Assembly: GCF_040115645.1 (NCBI RefSeq)
Contig: NC_089544.1
Coordinates: forward strand, 5,394,001-5,458,000
Direction of reading: 5' to 3'
DNA from: Euwallacea fornicatus
Lineage: Eukaryota; Arthropoda; Insecta; Coleoptera; Curculionidae
DNA: 64,000 bases
Shown here: positions 35,420-48,400 of the stretch, in pieces
Layout: every line of letters starts with the position of its first letter
Position numbering within the stretch: position 1 is the stretch's first letter
The notes under the pieces: model-generated
What the model saw: the letters and a program-made list of their open reading frames with translations, nothing else
Told to the model about the DNA's origin: nothing
The model's database searches: none
Position numbers and translations under genes: made by a program

Positions 35420-37569
35420 CAGGGTGATTCTAGATAAGAGAGATAAGCAAATATCTTGAAATCGGGAAGATCTACAAAAAAAATGTTCAAACACAGTCTT
35501 CTTTATTTTCGGGGCCTCAACTTTTCATAATGTCAATCTCTTTTTCAAAGTCACCTTCACCTGTCTTTTGGGGTCAACTTCATTTTTTCGAATGTATTAC
35601 CCAATTTTTTTTGGAGATTCGAATTCTTTATTGGCAGTAAAAATGTTTTTACTTGAAACATTTTTTGTTAAAAGTAATGAAACTCATAATAATACCAAAC
35701 TCTTATCCCGCGAACGCTACAAATCCAATTTTATAAAATTTTTGTTAAAACAGTTAAATTCCGTTGAAAATAGTTTACTATGGTTCTTCATTGATTGCGT
35801 TAAGACTTGTGCACTCCACAAATCCATCAATGAATCTTATGATTGATTTGTTTATGAATAGGCGTAGATTTCATCTCGTAATCCATACCCTTTAAGTGGG
35901 TATTCGTAGTTAGCGCCAGCAATTTTTAAAATTAATTTCTATTTATGTTCTGGTATAGTCTAGACTGAGACATACACCTTTATTTTTTTGTTATTTTTAT
36001 GTTTATGTTTAGTTTTAAGATAAAAAGTCAAGTAGATTTCTTTAAGCGGATAGTTCGATTTAAGAGTCAAATGCTCACGAAAGTAGTTTTATTCGTTTTG
36101 TGGTCATTGAAATTTAAAGTTTTTGAAAAGGCAACGCAGTTTAGTAAAGACGAAAAAATCGAAATGATTTTAATTTATGGCGAGTCGAGAAGAAATGTTG
36201 ACCAAGCAAGAGAACTTTATGCCAATCGTTTTCCGAACAAAAATTCCGGGGCGTAACACTTTTTAACGTGTTGTGAACCGGTTTTTAGAAACAGGCAATT
36301 TGGAGAGAAAAAAACGTGAAAAGGCTCAACCACTTCATCTGAATGAGAATTATCACATTGGGGTCTTAGGTGCAGTAGATGCAAATTCTCACATTAGCAC
36401 TCGTCAAATTTTTTGAGATGCAGGTCTTTCGCAGAGTACTGTTTGACGTATTTTACACGCACATAAATTTCATCCATACCACGTAAGTCTGCATCAGGAA
36501 TTACATGGTGATGATTACCGAAATCGAGTGACTTTTTGTACTTGGGCATAAAGAAGACTCCATGAGAATGCACATTTTTTTTCAAACGTATTATTTTCTG
36601 ACGAATCCAGCTTCACAAACCACGGTGAAGTGAATCGTTACAACATGCATTATTGGTCGGTTGAGAATCTGCGTTGGTTGCGTGAAATGGAAAGACAGCG
36701 ACCATAGACTTTGAATATTTGGTGTGGTATTTTAGGTACATATCTGATTGGGCCATATTTATTTGATGGAAACCTCAATGCAGAGAAACATCGTCATTTT
36801 TTGTTAGAAAATTTGCCACTCCTTCTCGAAGAAGTTAATTTAGAGCAAAGGTTGCCAATGTGGTTTCGACATGACGGTTGCCCCGTTCATTATGCCAGGA
36901 ATGTCAGACAAGTTTTAAATGAACATTTCCCACAAAGATGGATTGGGCGTGGTAGTGAAGTTAACTGGCCATCCCGATCACCAGATTTAACTTGATCAGA
37001 TTTTTTTTGTGGGGTCATTTAAAACAAGTAGTTTATAGTCGAGTACCAAATACTTCCGAAGACATGAAAAATCGAATCAAAAATGCTTGTCGAAATATTA
37101 CAACTGAAATGCTGGAAAATACTAAACAATCATTTCAAAACAGAATTGTTAAGTGCCTTGAACAGCAGGGGAACCATTTCGAACATCTGTTGGAATGATT
37201 TTTGTTATAATAAATTAAAATTTACTACAAAATTAATAAAAGTGTTAAAATAAATTAATAAAGTTTAATGAAATGTTTTTTATTTTGTGTGTGTTATTAT
37301 TATGAATTTCATTATTTTTAGCGAAAAATGTTTCAAGTAAAAACATTTTTACTGCCAACAAAGAATTCAAATCTCCAAAAAACAATTAAGTGTTATATTT
37401 GAAAAAATGAAGTTGACCCCAAAATACAGGTGAAGGTGACCTTGAAAAAAAATTGACATTATAAAAAGTTGAGGCCCCGAAAATAAAGGAGACTGTGTTT
37501 GAACATTTTTTTTGTAGATCTTCCCGACCTCAAGATATTTGCTTGTCTCAATTATCTAGAATCACCCTG
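35420..37569 (+). mobile_element. DD41D IS630/Tc1/mariner element with about 278-bp terminal inverted repeats
   Basis: The left end starts CAGGGTGATTCTAGATAA after TA (35418-35419). The right end on the minus strand starts with the same 18 bases and is followed by TA (37570-37571). The inverted match continues about 278 bp (35420-35697 and 37292-37569), roughly nine positions in ten over the outer 180 bp, with landmarks such as TTTATTTTCGGGGCCTCAAC and CACCTTCACCTGT. The element is 2150 bp and encloses one transposase pseudogene. Long TIRs, TA flanks and a transposase with exactly 41 codons between the second and third catalytic Asp place it in a DD41D group. Confidence 0.93.
36130..37198 (+). 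pseudogene. DD41D transposase pseudogene with DUF4817-like N-terminus
   Basis: The N-terminus reads FSKDEKIEMILIYGESRRN then ARELYANRFPNK, the DUF4817-type helix-turn-helix start. After a frameshift near 36245 come RVVNRFLETGNLERKKRE, STRQIF-stop-DAGLSQSTV-stop-RILHAHKFHPY and LHQELHGDDYRNRVTF. The first catalytic Asp is in LFSDESSFTNHGEV (36600-36602), the second in WFRHDGCPVHY (36873-36875), the third in PDLT-stop-SDFFLWG (36999-37001). From 36876 to 36998 there are 123 nt, exactly 41 codons. In-frame stops include one where Trp is usual (RP-stop-TLNIW) and one replacing the Pro before the third Asp. The C-terminal part to 37198 is open. Most stops fit single G-to-A or C-to-T decay. It is inactive, but few repairs separate it from an intact frame, so it is not very old. 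Confidence 0.92.
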
Positions 37570-37756
37570 TATATATAAGTATTTTTACAGTTACAGACAT
37601 TTTAGCTATACTCGTGCAGATTCGAATACGAAAAACCAATCTGGCCAATTTTCTCCAGCAGACTACCATCACGCCTAATACGTTCAAGCCTTATTTTCTT
37701 CTACGGAAAGATTGGAATTCTCACATATTGCTCTCGAATAACCTATTGAGAGTATA

Positions 37757-38904
37757 CAGGGTGTCCCACGAATATGGCTCTCTACCTGTATCTTGAAAAT
37801 TACGACTAGGAAAAAGTTGGAACTTGCGTGTCATACTAAAGTGGAAGTGATCTATTAATTAAAAATATTTTTATTAAAAAATCATTTTCGATTACATCGG
37901 AAATCAATGTCAACTCGCTTATTTTAAATGGAATACCCTCTATATTATGTCGAATTTCCATTGTGCGGTACATTATAAACATTTTTCATGTATTATGTTT
38001 GTATGTAATGTACTTAAATTTTACAGTTTTCACGATATTTAGAATTAAAAAAAAATTGCAATTGCAGCCATTAATATATTTTCTAATAATTCGGAAATGG
38101 CTAAATACTTTGCATTAAATTTTGCGCTATTTTACAAAATGGTTTACGGCCGTTCGATCAATGAGTTTAATCCCGTTTTTTTACACAGGGCATTCAAAAA
38201 ATAGCCCAAAGATTGTCATTAAAAATTTTTTTTAACTCTCATTTTTCCAATGGAATCCCCCTATTTCTTCAATAAATACATATTCTACACCAAAAATAAG
38301 TACTACCTCCAATTCATTTGTCTATGCTTAAACCAAACGGTTTTTATTCTATTAAAAAAATTCAATGTTCAATACACTACTTTAAATCTAGCGGCACCCG
38401 TAATTTATGCGAACGAAGATTTCTTCAATGTTTTTTATTGATGGTAAATGAAACAAATTATTAACCAGAACATGTCAAATATTTGGTATTCGATATTCAG
38501 AAAAAACGAAGCCATCACGAAGAGTCCTTAAACTAATAAAGATCATTTTAAATCAGTGAATGTGCCAAAACATTTTACAGAAGAAAAAACCTATTGTTGA
38601 TGACGAAATAATTGATAAAAAATGATGACGAAACTTCAATTTTGGGATATGTCCAAGCATACCCAACAACTCTTAAAGAGAAGTTGCTCTGCAGTCAAAT
38701 TTATCAAACAGCATCATTCACAGAAATCTTAAAAAGCATATATTTCTTCCATATTCAATTAACTTAATGCAACAGTTGAAAGAAACCGGTTATCCGAAAT
38801 GGATAGTTTTTTGTGAGTTTTTTAGTATGACATCCAAATTTCAAAATTTTCCTTGTCATAGTTTTCAAGATACGAATAGAGACCCATATTCTTTGAATAT
38901 CCTG
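37757..38904. mobile_element. Long-TIR non-autonomous element, copy 1 (1148 bp)
   Basis: The left end CAGGGTGTCCCACGAATATG follows TA (37755-37756). The right end on the minus strand starts CAGGATATTCAAAGAATATG, followed by TA (38905-38906). The TIR match continues about 110 bp inward (GTATCTTGAAAA, GTCATACTAAA). Blocks at 37757-37880, 38040-38130 and 38460-38600 match copy 2 (50363-51532) in the same order and orientation. It has no transposase. Just 187 bp separate it from the DD41D element. Confidence 0.85.
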
Positions 38905-38927
38905 TATATTTATATGTTTCATTCAGC

Positions 38928-38990
38928 CCGTTGCCATGAGCGACGGGCGTTATTGTAACTTAACGGCCGGTTGCCGTGAGCAATGATTCG
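38928..38990. repeat. Short direct repeat, GC-rich
   Basis: CCCGTTGCCATGAGCGA (38928-38944) recurs as CCGGTTGCCGTGAGCAA (38966-38982), 38 bp apart. It lies just beyond the MITE and directly before the zinc-finger-like frame. Its role is unknown. Confidence 0.5.
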
Positions 38991-39168
38991 TAAAAACACG
39001 ACAACGCTAGCTGGGCGTAAACTCATTGTTCCCACCATGGATGCTAAGATTTACACCGTAAAATGCAATAAAAACTGTTTTGATCAAATTTTGCGTAAAT
39101 GCTTTTATTGCACGTATGCCTGTAAGCTTGATCGTACATTAGAGATACATCAGAAGCACTCTACGTAA
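38983..39168 (+). CDS. Candidate C2H2 zinc-finger fragment
   Basis: A 61-codon frame from ATG 38983 to a stop at 39166-39168. Its C-terminal third reads KCFYCTYACKLDRTLEIHQK then HST. This gives Cys-x2-Cys-x12-His-x2-His, with aromatic and Leu residues at the usual positions, close to the insect 'C-x-x-C-x-Y-A...L..H' zinc-finger pattern; the final spacing is x2 rather than the common x3-5. A possible half finger (KCNKNCF) precedes it. The frame has an in-frame stop two codons before the ATG. It may be a last exon, a decayed finger-gene fragment or chance. No other fingers are nearby. Confidence 0.35.
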   Translation: MIRKNTTTLAGRKLIVPTMDAKIYTVKCNKNCFDQILRKCFYCTYACKLDRTLEIHQKHST

Positions 39169-39169
39169 G

Positions 39170-42005
39170 CTATGCAGTAACATTGTACTACAGAACAAAA
39201 GGTGTAAAAGAAAGGTAACGAACAAAACTGTATAAGTACTACATCAAATACCACTACCGAAAATCTTAAGCTGCATGTGTAATGTCTTATCCATGTCTGG
39301 TGGGAGACTAGGCTAAAGCTTTTAATGCTGGCTAATAGTTCATTGAATTTATGGAAGATACCAAGGTAAACATACCTTAAACGTCGTGGTGTCAAGTGAT
39401 AATCAAGTAGCAACCGGTATTTTTTCAAAAATAATACAGAAAAATTTTCTATATTAAAAGTGTTTATATAAAATTTTTAATATAGGTGGTATATTAAAAA
39501 TTTATGCAATATATAATTTCTAGGAGAATACTACCTACATCAGAACCACAAGAAAAATTTACTTCTAAAATATTTTTATGTTTGTAAAGGGCGTAAAAAC
39601 GTGGCAGTAGTCGTCGTTCATAACTGAACATTGATTAATACAGTTAGAAGATTCAGTGTAAATTAATATTTTTATCTTCGTTAGCATTAAAAATTGTGGG
39701 CCATTGAGGGCAATTTTGCGGCAACTAAAAGCAATTCCCGGTATCGGTTTATTCAGAGCCAAAATTTAATTTTGAAATGTTTTTTGTTGCCCGTTTGGCT
39801 GGTCAAATTAGACCCGAAAAACGTGTAATTTTAATCTTGCAAATGCACTGAATGTATCTATTTACCTTTTGCATTCATTTCCGCACATTGTCTGATAAAA
39901 ATGGCTTATTTACTCAAACATTTAGTAATCGACACTTTAAATACACCCTTCTATAGTAAAATAAAATGCATTAAATGGATCTGAAAATAGTGAAGCCCAA
40001 TATGTGTAGAAGTGATTTTTGTGAGTACACGACGGTAAAGAAACCTCTTTTCTTGACATTCACAGGGGGAGGGAATTATATGATTTTCGCACGTTTATTT
40101 TCCAAAAGAGTTGAGCAAATATTTAAAACGATTAGATTTGCCACTGGGCAAATCTGATTTTGCCACTGCACGTACGAGTTATAGGGGTGGTGAGTAAGTC
40201 AATAGGGGAGTTATGCCTTCCTGGAATTGTTACGAGTGCGTTGTGAGTCAGCTGATGGGGTGAATAATGGGATAACTTTGGGCTTGCAAAATCGCATTAT
40301 AAGAGTATTAAACTGGAGAAAAATTGGTTCGACTCGTTTCATTAAGCTGCGATAAAATTTCAAATAATACTATCTACTCTCGAAGTAGAACCAAAGGGAA
40401 TTCGTGAAAAAAATCCAGCGATAATCATCCTTGCAATTCTTTAGACTATGAACTATCAACTTTAAAGCAAAAATAGGCAGCACCTTCTTATAATTACATT
40501 TATCGCAGAAAAAAATGTTTAGACTTAGTATAAACTTTTTCAAACTCAGCCAATTTAAAATATTTTTTCGGACAAAGGCGATCATCCCTGGTGTTCGAAT
40601 TGAAACTAGTCTCAACAATAAAATTCATTAACTTAATCCTTGAAACTTTTGGGGCAAAATCGTGTGTGACACCCTCTATCGTCTGCACCCCGCGTAGCCC
40701 TATTGAAGGGGCGTAGGTCACGTGCGCGTCCATCAATCTGTGATACGTTTGCCGCCTGGAACTCCCGCCAGATTTTAAATGAGGGTAAAATCGGGGTTGC
40801 CGGATTGACCTTTTTTTCTTATTATATCTCTCACTACCTAAATACATTGTTTTAATATAAATAACTCAAAATGTGATTAGAATTATGGAAAAGATGATAA
40901 AGGAGGAAAAAAGTCGAATATCGCAAAACTCATCAAATAAACTTATTTTCAATTTTGAGGGAAGTGGGTTTTCTACTTGCTATTCTGGTTTCTTTGTCTA
41001 TCTAATGAGACATTGATGACTTTCCTGGAATGAATTCCGCAGTTTTAATTTTAATCCTAAGTGTGTGGAGTGTTCAATATCCAGCATTTCTCGACCCACA
41101 TTTGCAATATTGCAGTGCGGTCAGTTTTCAATCAATTACTTGTTCACAAGAACAGCAGTTATCCTTTCATTATATCCATCAAAATTTAATCAAATAAAGT
41201 CTTATCCAGGATGAGTTGTAGTCGCACCCTCTTACTTCACTCTCCATAGGAGAAATGGTATTGTTGCTTAATAGAAGTTTTCAGAGATGCCAGTCTTCTT
41301 TTATTCAATTAGCTATTGAGTATTTTTCAGGATTTGGAATGAATCGTCAGTTTATCTTTTTCACACCAGTGGCGTACCAGATCCAGCATCTCTGGAAAGG
41401 ATTTTGCAAGTGGGCATTTGAAGGTTTCTAAAAATGCATGATAATAAATAATATTCACAAAATGTTTCCTCCAGAATGAGTGATTATGAATTATTTATGG
41501 GCCATTTTAGGATCCATTTCAAAAATCAAATACCTATTAGGCAGTTTGTCAGGGTTATTATTCCCAAAAAAGGTTTTGCATAACAATTTCTGTAGGATGA
41601 ATCTTTCCAACTATCTCTTGAGAACATCTATACATCATATTTATAGAAGTGAAATGTGACCTAAATTCAGCTAGGGTTAGTAAAAATATATGCCATCTCG
41701 TTTTGAAGCTCAGGTCGTATTAGCGATAGAATTCCAAGAACCTTTAGTAGGGCTAGTTTGGAAGAGGTGAATATAATTTTCCTACAGTCCTTTAAAAGTC
41801 ATTACCAGATTCGAAAAGGTGGTTAAACTTTTCTGGAGATAGTTGATCATTTTCTTTAACCAAACAAATTCATAAAAAACTCTGTTGCCACCCTTGCTAT
41901 TCTCTGTACCCATTTTTGAAAATTACAAAATCATCATAAACGTGGCAACCCCGCAGCTTTCCTTGCCGAAATTAAGTCCCCAGGTATACGAATTTTCTAA
42001 CAAAG
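39170..42005. other. Unassigned sequence
   Basis: No transposon or gene recognised. A 115-codon minus-strand frame (40500-40847) starts MYLGSERYNKKKRSIRQPRF and has no known domain; its right part (40660-40800) is GC-richer and contains a terminus-like GTGTGACACCCTCTATCG. CAGTGGCGTACC at 41369-41380 may be an end of the dispersed repeat noted at 34067. Confidence 0.35.
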
Positions 42006-42420
42006 GAACCCCAAAATAATGGAAAGAAAAGGTCCAACGTGCCCCTCCATCACCCATCGGGGGCTGTATATAGACCTACCATATGCTCGATTGCTTTTAG
42101 TCATTCGGTACATCTTCTGATGGTCGCACTGGGTCGCGGTTTACACCTTTGTTGGGTTGGGTTCATCATCACTTTTCTTCTTGCACGACGTCGACCCCCA
42201 CTTTACGGGTTATGTTTACCGTCGATACGGTTTTTGCCGTGGTTATCGGCCCTGCCCGATGATCATGGTAGTTTACGTGGGTCCGCGATGGTTGTGGGTC
42301 GATTACGGACAGTTCGTCGATACATTGGTATCGATTGTACGCGAGTGTTACTTTCTTGGATTTATTTTGGTCCTGGCATTTCGGTTATTTTGGAAAGGTT
42401 TTAGGTAGGTACTTCTTCCA
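42006..42420 (+). other. GC-rich island, open in several frames
   Basis: About 400 bp of near-balanced base composition in an AT-rich setting. The plus strand is open for 121 codons (42039-42404) and, in another frame, for 83 codons (42157-42408, with HDVDPHFTGYVYRRYGF). Multiple open frames in GC-rich DNA are expected by chance, and no domain is seen. It could be an exon, a promoter or a conserved non-coding element. Confidence 0.35.
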
Positions 42421-45400
42421 GATGATAAAATTAGCGACCAAGTTGAAGGACAGTTTTAAATTTATCTACTTAAATGTTCAACAGTGGATGGCAATAAAAG
42501 TCTTATCGACGATTAAAAAAGGGCTCATGTGGTATTATTTTTTTGCTTGGTTTGAAATGGCATCTTCCAATATCACCCCGCATATCATTTAAAAAGGACA
42601 TTGTATAGTAGATGAGATAGGTATGTCTGGGGAAGATAGGGAGATGAGTAAATAAAATAACGTGAAATTTCTGCTCAACCAGATGATCCACGCGGGGAAA
42701 AACACGATTACAAGATTATTTTTTGATTTATTCATCATTCTTCATGAAATTCCATTAAAAAAATTACTGCAACTTGTTGAAAGTTTTGTTCTTGGGATTC
42801 CCCTTGGATTTTCGTCTTGTTCACATTTTGCTAAGGAAGAAAACCACTGGGAAGACCGTAGTAGGAGGAAACCAATGCGATTTTTCGATAAGTTCTCATT
42901 GAGAAGAACTATCATGAGATGCTATTTTCTTCTTCTAAAGTTCTAAGGCAAATTTAAAAGTTTGATATTAGCAGTTTCTGAGAAAACTTTGAAGCAGTTT
43001 GAACAAGAGTTCTGATGAATATTGATAACACTCTTCGCAGTTAAATCTGAGGATCTCAATTTGTAAAGTTTTTTCCACTTACATCGTGTTGCAAGAAACT
43101 TAATGGCTTAAAAATGTCCCAACTGGCCCCAAATATGTCCAAAAAGAATATATTTGTAATTTTTTAAAATGTTTTTCTGGACTTATTTACATATTTACGT
43201 ATACAAATATACATGTATATGAAAACATTTCTGGAATTTTATGAACTTTCATTAAATGCCAAGGACGTGCACACAGAAACAACAGTTATTCTCCTATTGG
43301 ATATTTCTCTTTAAACTTCAAAGTTTTGGTAATCAGTATTGAAAATTTGAAACACTACGTACAATTCCCAACATGTTTTGTATGAATTTTGAGTTTTCGA
43401 AGTGGGAAATCTTCACGATTATTTCGCACCCTATTAGTGACATTTATTTTCATGAAAGTTTCCATGAAAATGTCGGCAATTTCACGATTCTGAAGGTAGG
43501 TTCGTTTAGATATTGTCTCTCCCTCAGTGTGATTGATGGGCTCTTCTCTCTTCATATGACGAAATTTAAAAATCAATGTCTCTCTCAAGTATTACTCAAC
43601 AGATGTTTTCTTTAACTGTTTATTTTCCTTTATATGGTGCAATTTTTCTGCATGTCCAAAGTGTCACAGTTTCAAAAGCTTGAAAAATGCATATCCACTT
43701 GCTCTACCCAGATCGTGATGGATTTTAGATATGCAGATGTCGGCGTAAGTTTCTGAAGCTAGAAACCTTTAGATCTTAGAAATTTCCCGATCCAAATTCG
43801 AAGTCTTTCATGAAAGTTTCAAATACGTCAACAGTTTTTTAAATTGATATTGGTTAATTGATATTTGATGAGCGTGTGAAAATGTATGTAAAAAGGTTAA
43901 GTCCATTTTGCTTTATTTAAGAAATACGTTACTTACGATGAGAAGATGTAGTAACAAAATCACAGTTACTTTTTCAAAATTCAAAATTTATAGCATTGCA
44001 TGTTTTAGTTCAAAGGAGCGCAGCACCTACATCTTCGACAAAAAAATTTCTAATGATAGTCTACTTAGGTAAATTAAAAAACTCGTGAAATTCATACTTC
44101 AAAGTGAGAGTTTCAACAGCAATTGCACATTTGCACCAATGTGGTAATTTTTCAAAAATTGGTCCAAAATTGAAAAAAAAACACTCCACATAACCAATAA
44201 AACCTACAGCATGCTATGCTTTGGGTTTCTAAAGAAGTTTTTTGGAACAGTTTAGAAACCTCTGACAATTTCATATTAAAATCAATATGACTTTATTTCC
44301 TAAACAGTTGGACTAGTTACGATTCGGGTTTATTTCCATTATTGACTTAATCTTTATCTCTATAGAAAATAGATGCGGGTTTGCTTTGCCTTGCGACAGG
44401 ATGTTTAACTAGTGACACACGTCGTTAGAATTTAAAAGGCCATTTCTCTGAAATCTTTATTGGTTTTATGTTAAACTTATAAAGTTGGCAGTGAGTTAAA
44501 CAAGCGTGGCGCCGTCTTCTATAGCAAAACGTATAACTGCCTCGTTGAGACTTGAAACGGTCCGTTTATCATTATTGGCAGGCTGCAGCGATAAATTTGA
44601 GCAGATGTTCAGACCACAAAGGCCTACAACTTTGAATGAGCTGAATCGCATGTGGCTGACTTCTTAATAAGGAAATCCTATACTGTAGGTATACTTAAGT
44701 GGTCTAATATTACAAAAGTATCCTCTTGGCATTTGGTAAAATTAAAAATAAAATGTACTTTGGTGTATTTGCTTGGTCTCTGATTTGTCTAGTTTTTTCT
44801 TATTTGAGTATTTTGGTTTTAGAAACTTAGTAAAAAGTATATTTCCAGTCATGGATTAATGCTTTATTATGTTGCTGTGTGTGCTCTGTTTTTATGCATT
44901 TTTAGTCCTTTTTGACTTTAGTTATTTTTTTAAAATAAAATAAAATTTGTACGTCTTCAATGACATACAAATTACGGCTTTTGAAACTACCACAATGGAA
45001 ATTTCTTATTTTTTTCTTTTACCCTCAGTGTAGAAAAATCGGAGATAGGCAGAATAAAATGAGGTTAAAGAAATTTTAACTTCAATTTTTTTTTTACTCG
45101 TATCATATATCCCAAAATAGTTTGTAAACTCAGAACTTCCTTACTTTTCAAGTTAAACCTATCACAATAGCATTTTCCCCCCTCTCTCATTTCTTTCTTG
45201 CTATAATGGCATTTCTTCCAGCCGATTTTTATAACAGTTGTTTCAAAATATTTCCTATATTGATGAGAAACTTTCTTACAAATTAAAAAATTGTTCCTTC
45301 GTCTTAGAAACAATTCCTTCGGATACAAAACTTTCGAAAAAATCTTACTAATTTTCAGGAAATTTTCAGTTTGAAATATGTGCTATTTGGTGGAAGAATT

Positions 45401-48400
45401 TTCTCCTCCAAACTATTTTTCCTATATACAATAGTCTAATGAGTGTCGAGAAGCACGAAACTGGTAACGGCCTGGCTTAAGATTATTTGTCCATTGTAAT
45501 GCGAAAGGCTTCCCAACACATAGTAGATAGAGTATGGTCTATTGTCATAGTTGTTAGAGCTAATGGAAATTCTTTGATCTCAAATATTTCCCTTAAGAAG
45601 TCTTTGGAAGAAAACAGCATAATTCAATCCCAGGGAATATTATTCCTCAGACGAATTGTTTTTTTTTCCTTCTTATTAACGACTCTGATGAGGTCGGTTG
45701 TTTTAAGACCGTCTGATGACTGTAAATAGGCACAAAACTAACTAAAAAAACAACTAACAACGATACGAAACTACATACAAAAAGGTTTTTTTAACTTTTT
45801 TGGGGGAATTCCTGGAGGCTACCAATAGTCTCCGCGATAAATTAACTCTTAAAGATTTCATAGCACGATAGAGAATTTGCAGAGAATATTTCCATACACA
45901 ATCTGCTACAGGCTTTGGTCATGTGATTATGTAAATGTTAAGAGGTGGAACTCCAGATTGGATTAGATCTCATATCCAGTCCGGTCAAGTTCAAAGAATC
46001 ATAATGATTATATTATACTGCATATATTTATGAGGCAAGTTTTGCGCAAATTTGAATCCTTACGAATTGGTTAAGGGTCAAATGGAAGAAATAGAAACAA
46101 AATTATATATTTCTTTCCATTTGTAAGCCCAGTTTTTCTTTATGATAACAGCACGCCTTTTACGTTATAGAGGAAATCATACGGGTTTCGTATTTAAATA
46201 TATACATACATACATATCTAACATGCACGGTACTTTTGTTATGATTCTGATCTCTGAAGGCTATAGATCACAACAGATCAATTGAACTTCAATGGAGTAG
46301 GAAAATTCATAAATTATCTGTTTGATCTCGTATCTATACACATTCTATAATAATGAATTCAAGAAGCCGAAAGGATTTTAATAATTCAAATCAAATCAAG
46401 CTCTAAATGTGAAATTAAACAAAACTTCCTAAGACTTTATTACCACTTTCAACATCCATTAGTAGCACGTTTTATGTTAATATCTTAACAGTAATTCAGC
46501 AAAAGCGTTGCCACCATTAATCCAGATATTGAAAAATTACACCCGTCTGGTTGTAAGATCTACGATTCAATAATTATGGACAATTAATGGATTCAATTTG
46601 ATGTCTATCGGGGAATTCACCGTGAAAATTCATTACTTTTTACACGCAGTTCATTTTAAAGAAAAAAAGTGGAATATTATGAAAGAGAATGCTAGAAAAT
46701 TAGTTGCAGGGTAATTTGAACCCATTAATTTTGAAGAAGATTTTATTAATGTGCCTCTCAATGCTATCTCAGCTCATAATCTTTTATCTCATTTCATCAT
46801 TTGCTATCATTTTGTGTCAATGACTTGCTGGTAAAAATGGTTGGTTTTAGATTATATCATTAAAAATTAATATCCCTTGTAGTGATTTGAATATTTTACT
46901 AATTTGTTGTCGATGTTCTGAATAATAAATCGATTTGCAACTAGAAATGTTGCATAGTAGGACCATTTTAATTAGAACCAAATTTTTCAGCTCCAGATTA
47001 GCTCATTTCAAATTCCGATACTGGTTAATGTGTCTGTAATGATCTGGTTTAACTCGTGTTTAAATAGGTCTCTGATGTAAATGAGCCGCTATGGATTTTG
47101 ATATATGGTGGGTTGTTGGGAAGCAATTAGATCGCCTGTAATATATGGAAGCAGCGAAGTTTTCGGTTTTTTGAACTTGAAGTTGGTTTGTGTTTATAAC
47201 CTTAATTTGTTTTCGAATATGAAATAATCCTTAAATAATTGCCAGTTCGTGCTGAAAGTTCAATTTGCGTAGAGAATGTTTCATGGTAACAAAGCTAATT
47301 TTCTCGATTCTAACTAAAACTAATTTTAGGTTCTCTTAAACTTGATTGATAAACGAGAGCCTTTTTTTATTTCATTTTTATAGGTAAATTTTATAACATA
47401 ATCGTACAATTTTTGCCTATTGTTACCTAGCAATAAAAATAATATAAAAATCGAAAAAGAGGAGGAGTACCAACATTTTCCCATCTTCAGCATCACAGTA
47501 TCATTAAAAGGTTGTTATACTCGTCACACTTGTATTGCGTCATTTTCACCAAATAAAATTGGATATTTAGACCAATAATAGTAGGAATTCTAAATTATAA
47601 ATATTTGCGCAGCAATTAATAGATTCTCATAGCTATCTTCAGAAAGTTAGCAACAATTTCGTATTTTTTTTTCAATTTCAAATAAACTACGTCATATCGA
47701 GATCTGTAACTTTTGTGGCCACTTTTACAAATGTCATAAAAGGAATTTCCTTAGGAAAGGTCCCATTTTCCAATTTAGCCAGAAATAAATTTCAGTGTAC
47801 ATTTCGAATACTTAAAGCTTAAAAAAGTCTCACGTTGATGGTTGATTTTTCTTGAGTTTAATTTTATGAACAACTTTCCAGCTAATTTGAAAGAAATGCT
47901 TTTTACTTCAGAAGTTTTGATAATATAATTATTCTGCTCCAGTCCATGTCTAACGTTGTCCCATTATTTTAAAGTAGGCCTTTTGTTGGTGAGAGCAGTG
48001 GCTTTTTAAAACATTTTTTAAAAGATTATGAGGATATTTCTTAATTATTATAGGCCAAGAATGATGACATCTGAACAAGCTGAGAATGATGTAGTGAATA
48101 TAATACCTGAAGACCTGGTTTGCTGACCATTTAAGGAATAATTGATCAAAATACTGCCAAGATTAGCTGAAAGGTGATCTGAAAATAAGCTATGTTTCAG
48201 TTCTTATTTCAGACGTTTATATAGAAATTATTATCTTTCTGATAAAATGTCTTGGATTTCCTCTGGGAAAAGATTCAACTTCAGCGATAATGGCGCTGAT
48301 ATAAAAGTATTGATAACTTGACAATAGAGATTAATTGTTGGTTCGTTGACTGTATTATGCTTCTATCAGTATTCCAAAATAGACGTTTTAAGTAAATTTC

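Noticed and set aside
35568..35846. 92-codon plus-strand open frame at the left of the DD41D element.
   Set aside because: Its first half is the terminal inverted repeat itself; no protein family is seen.
42039..42404. 121-codon open frame, the longest in the window.
   Set aside because: It lies in a GC-rich patch where other frames are also open and it has no recognisable domain, so I did not call it a gene.
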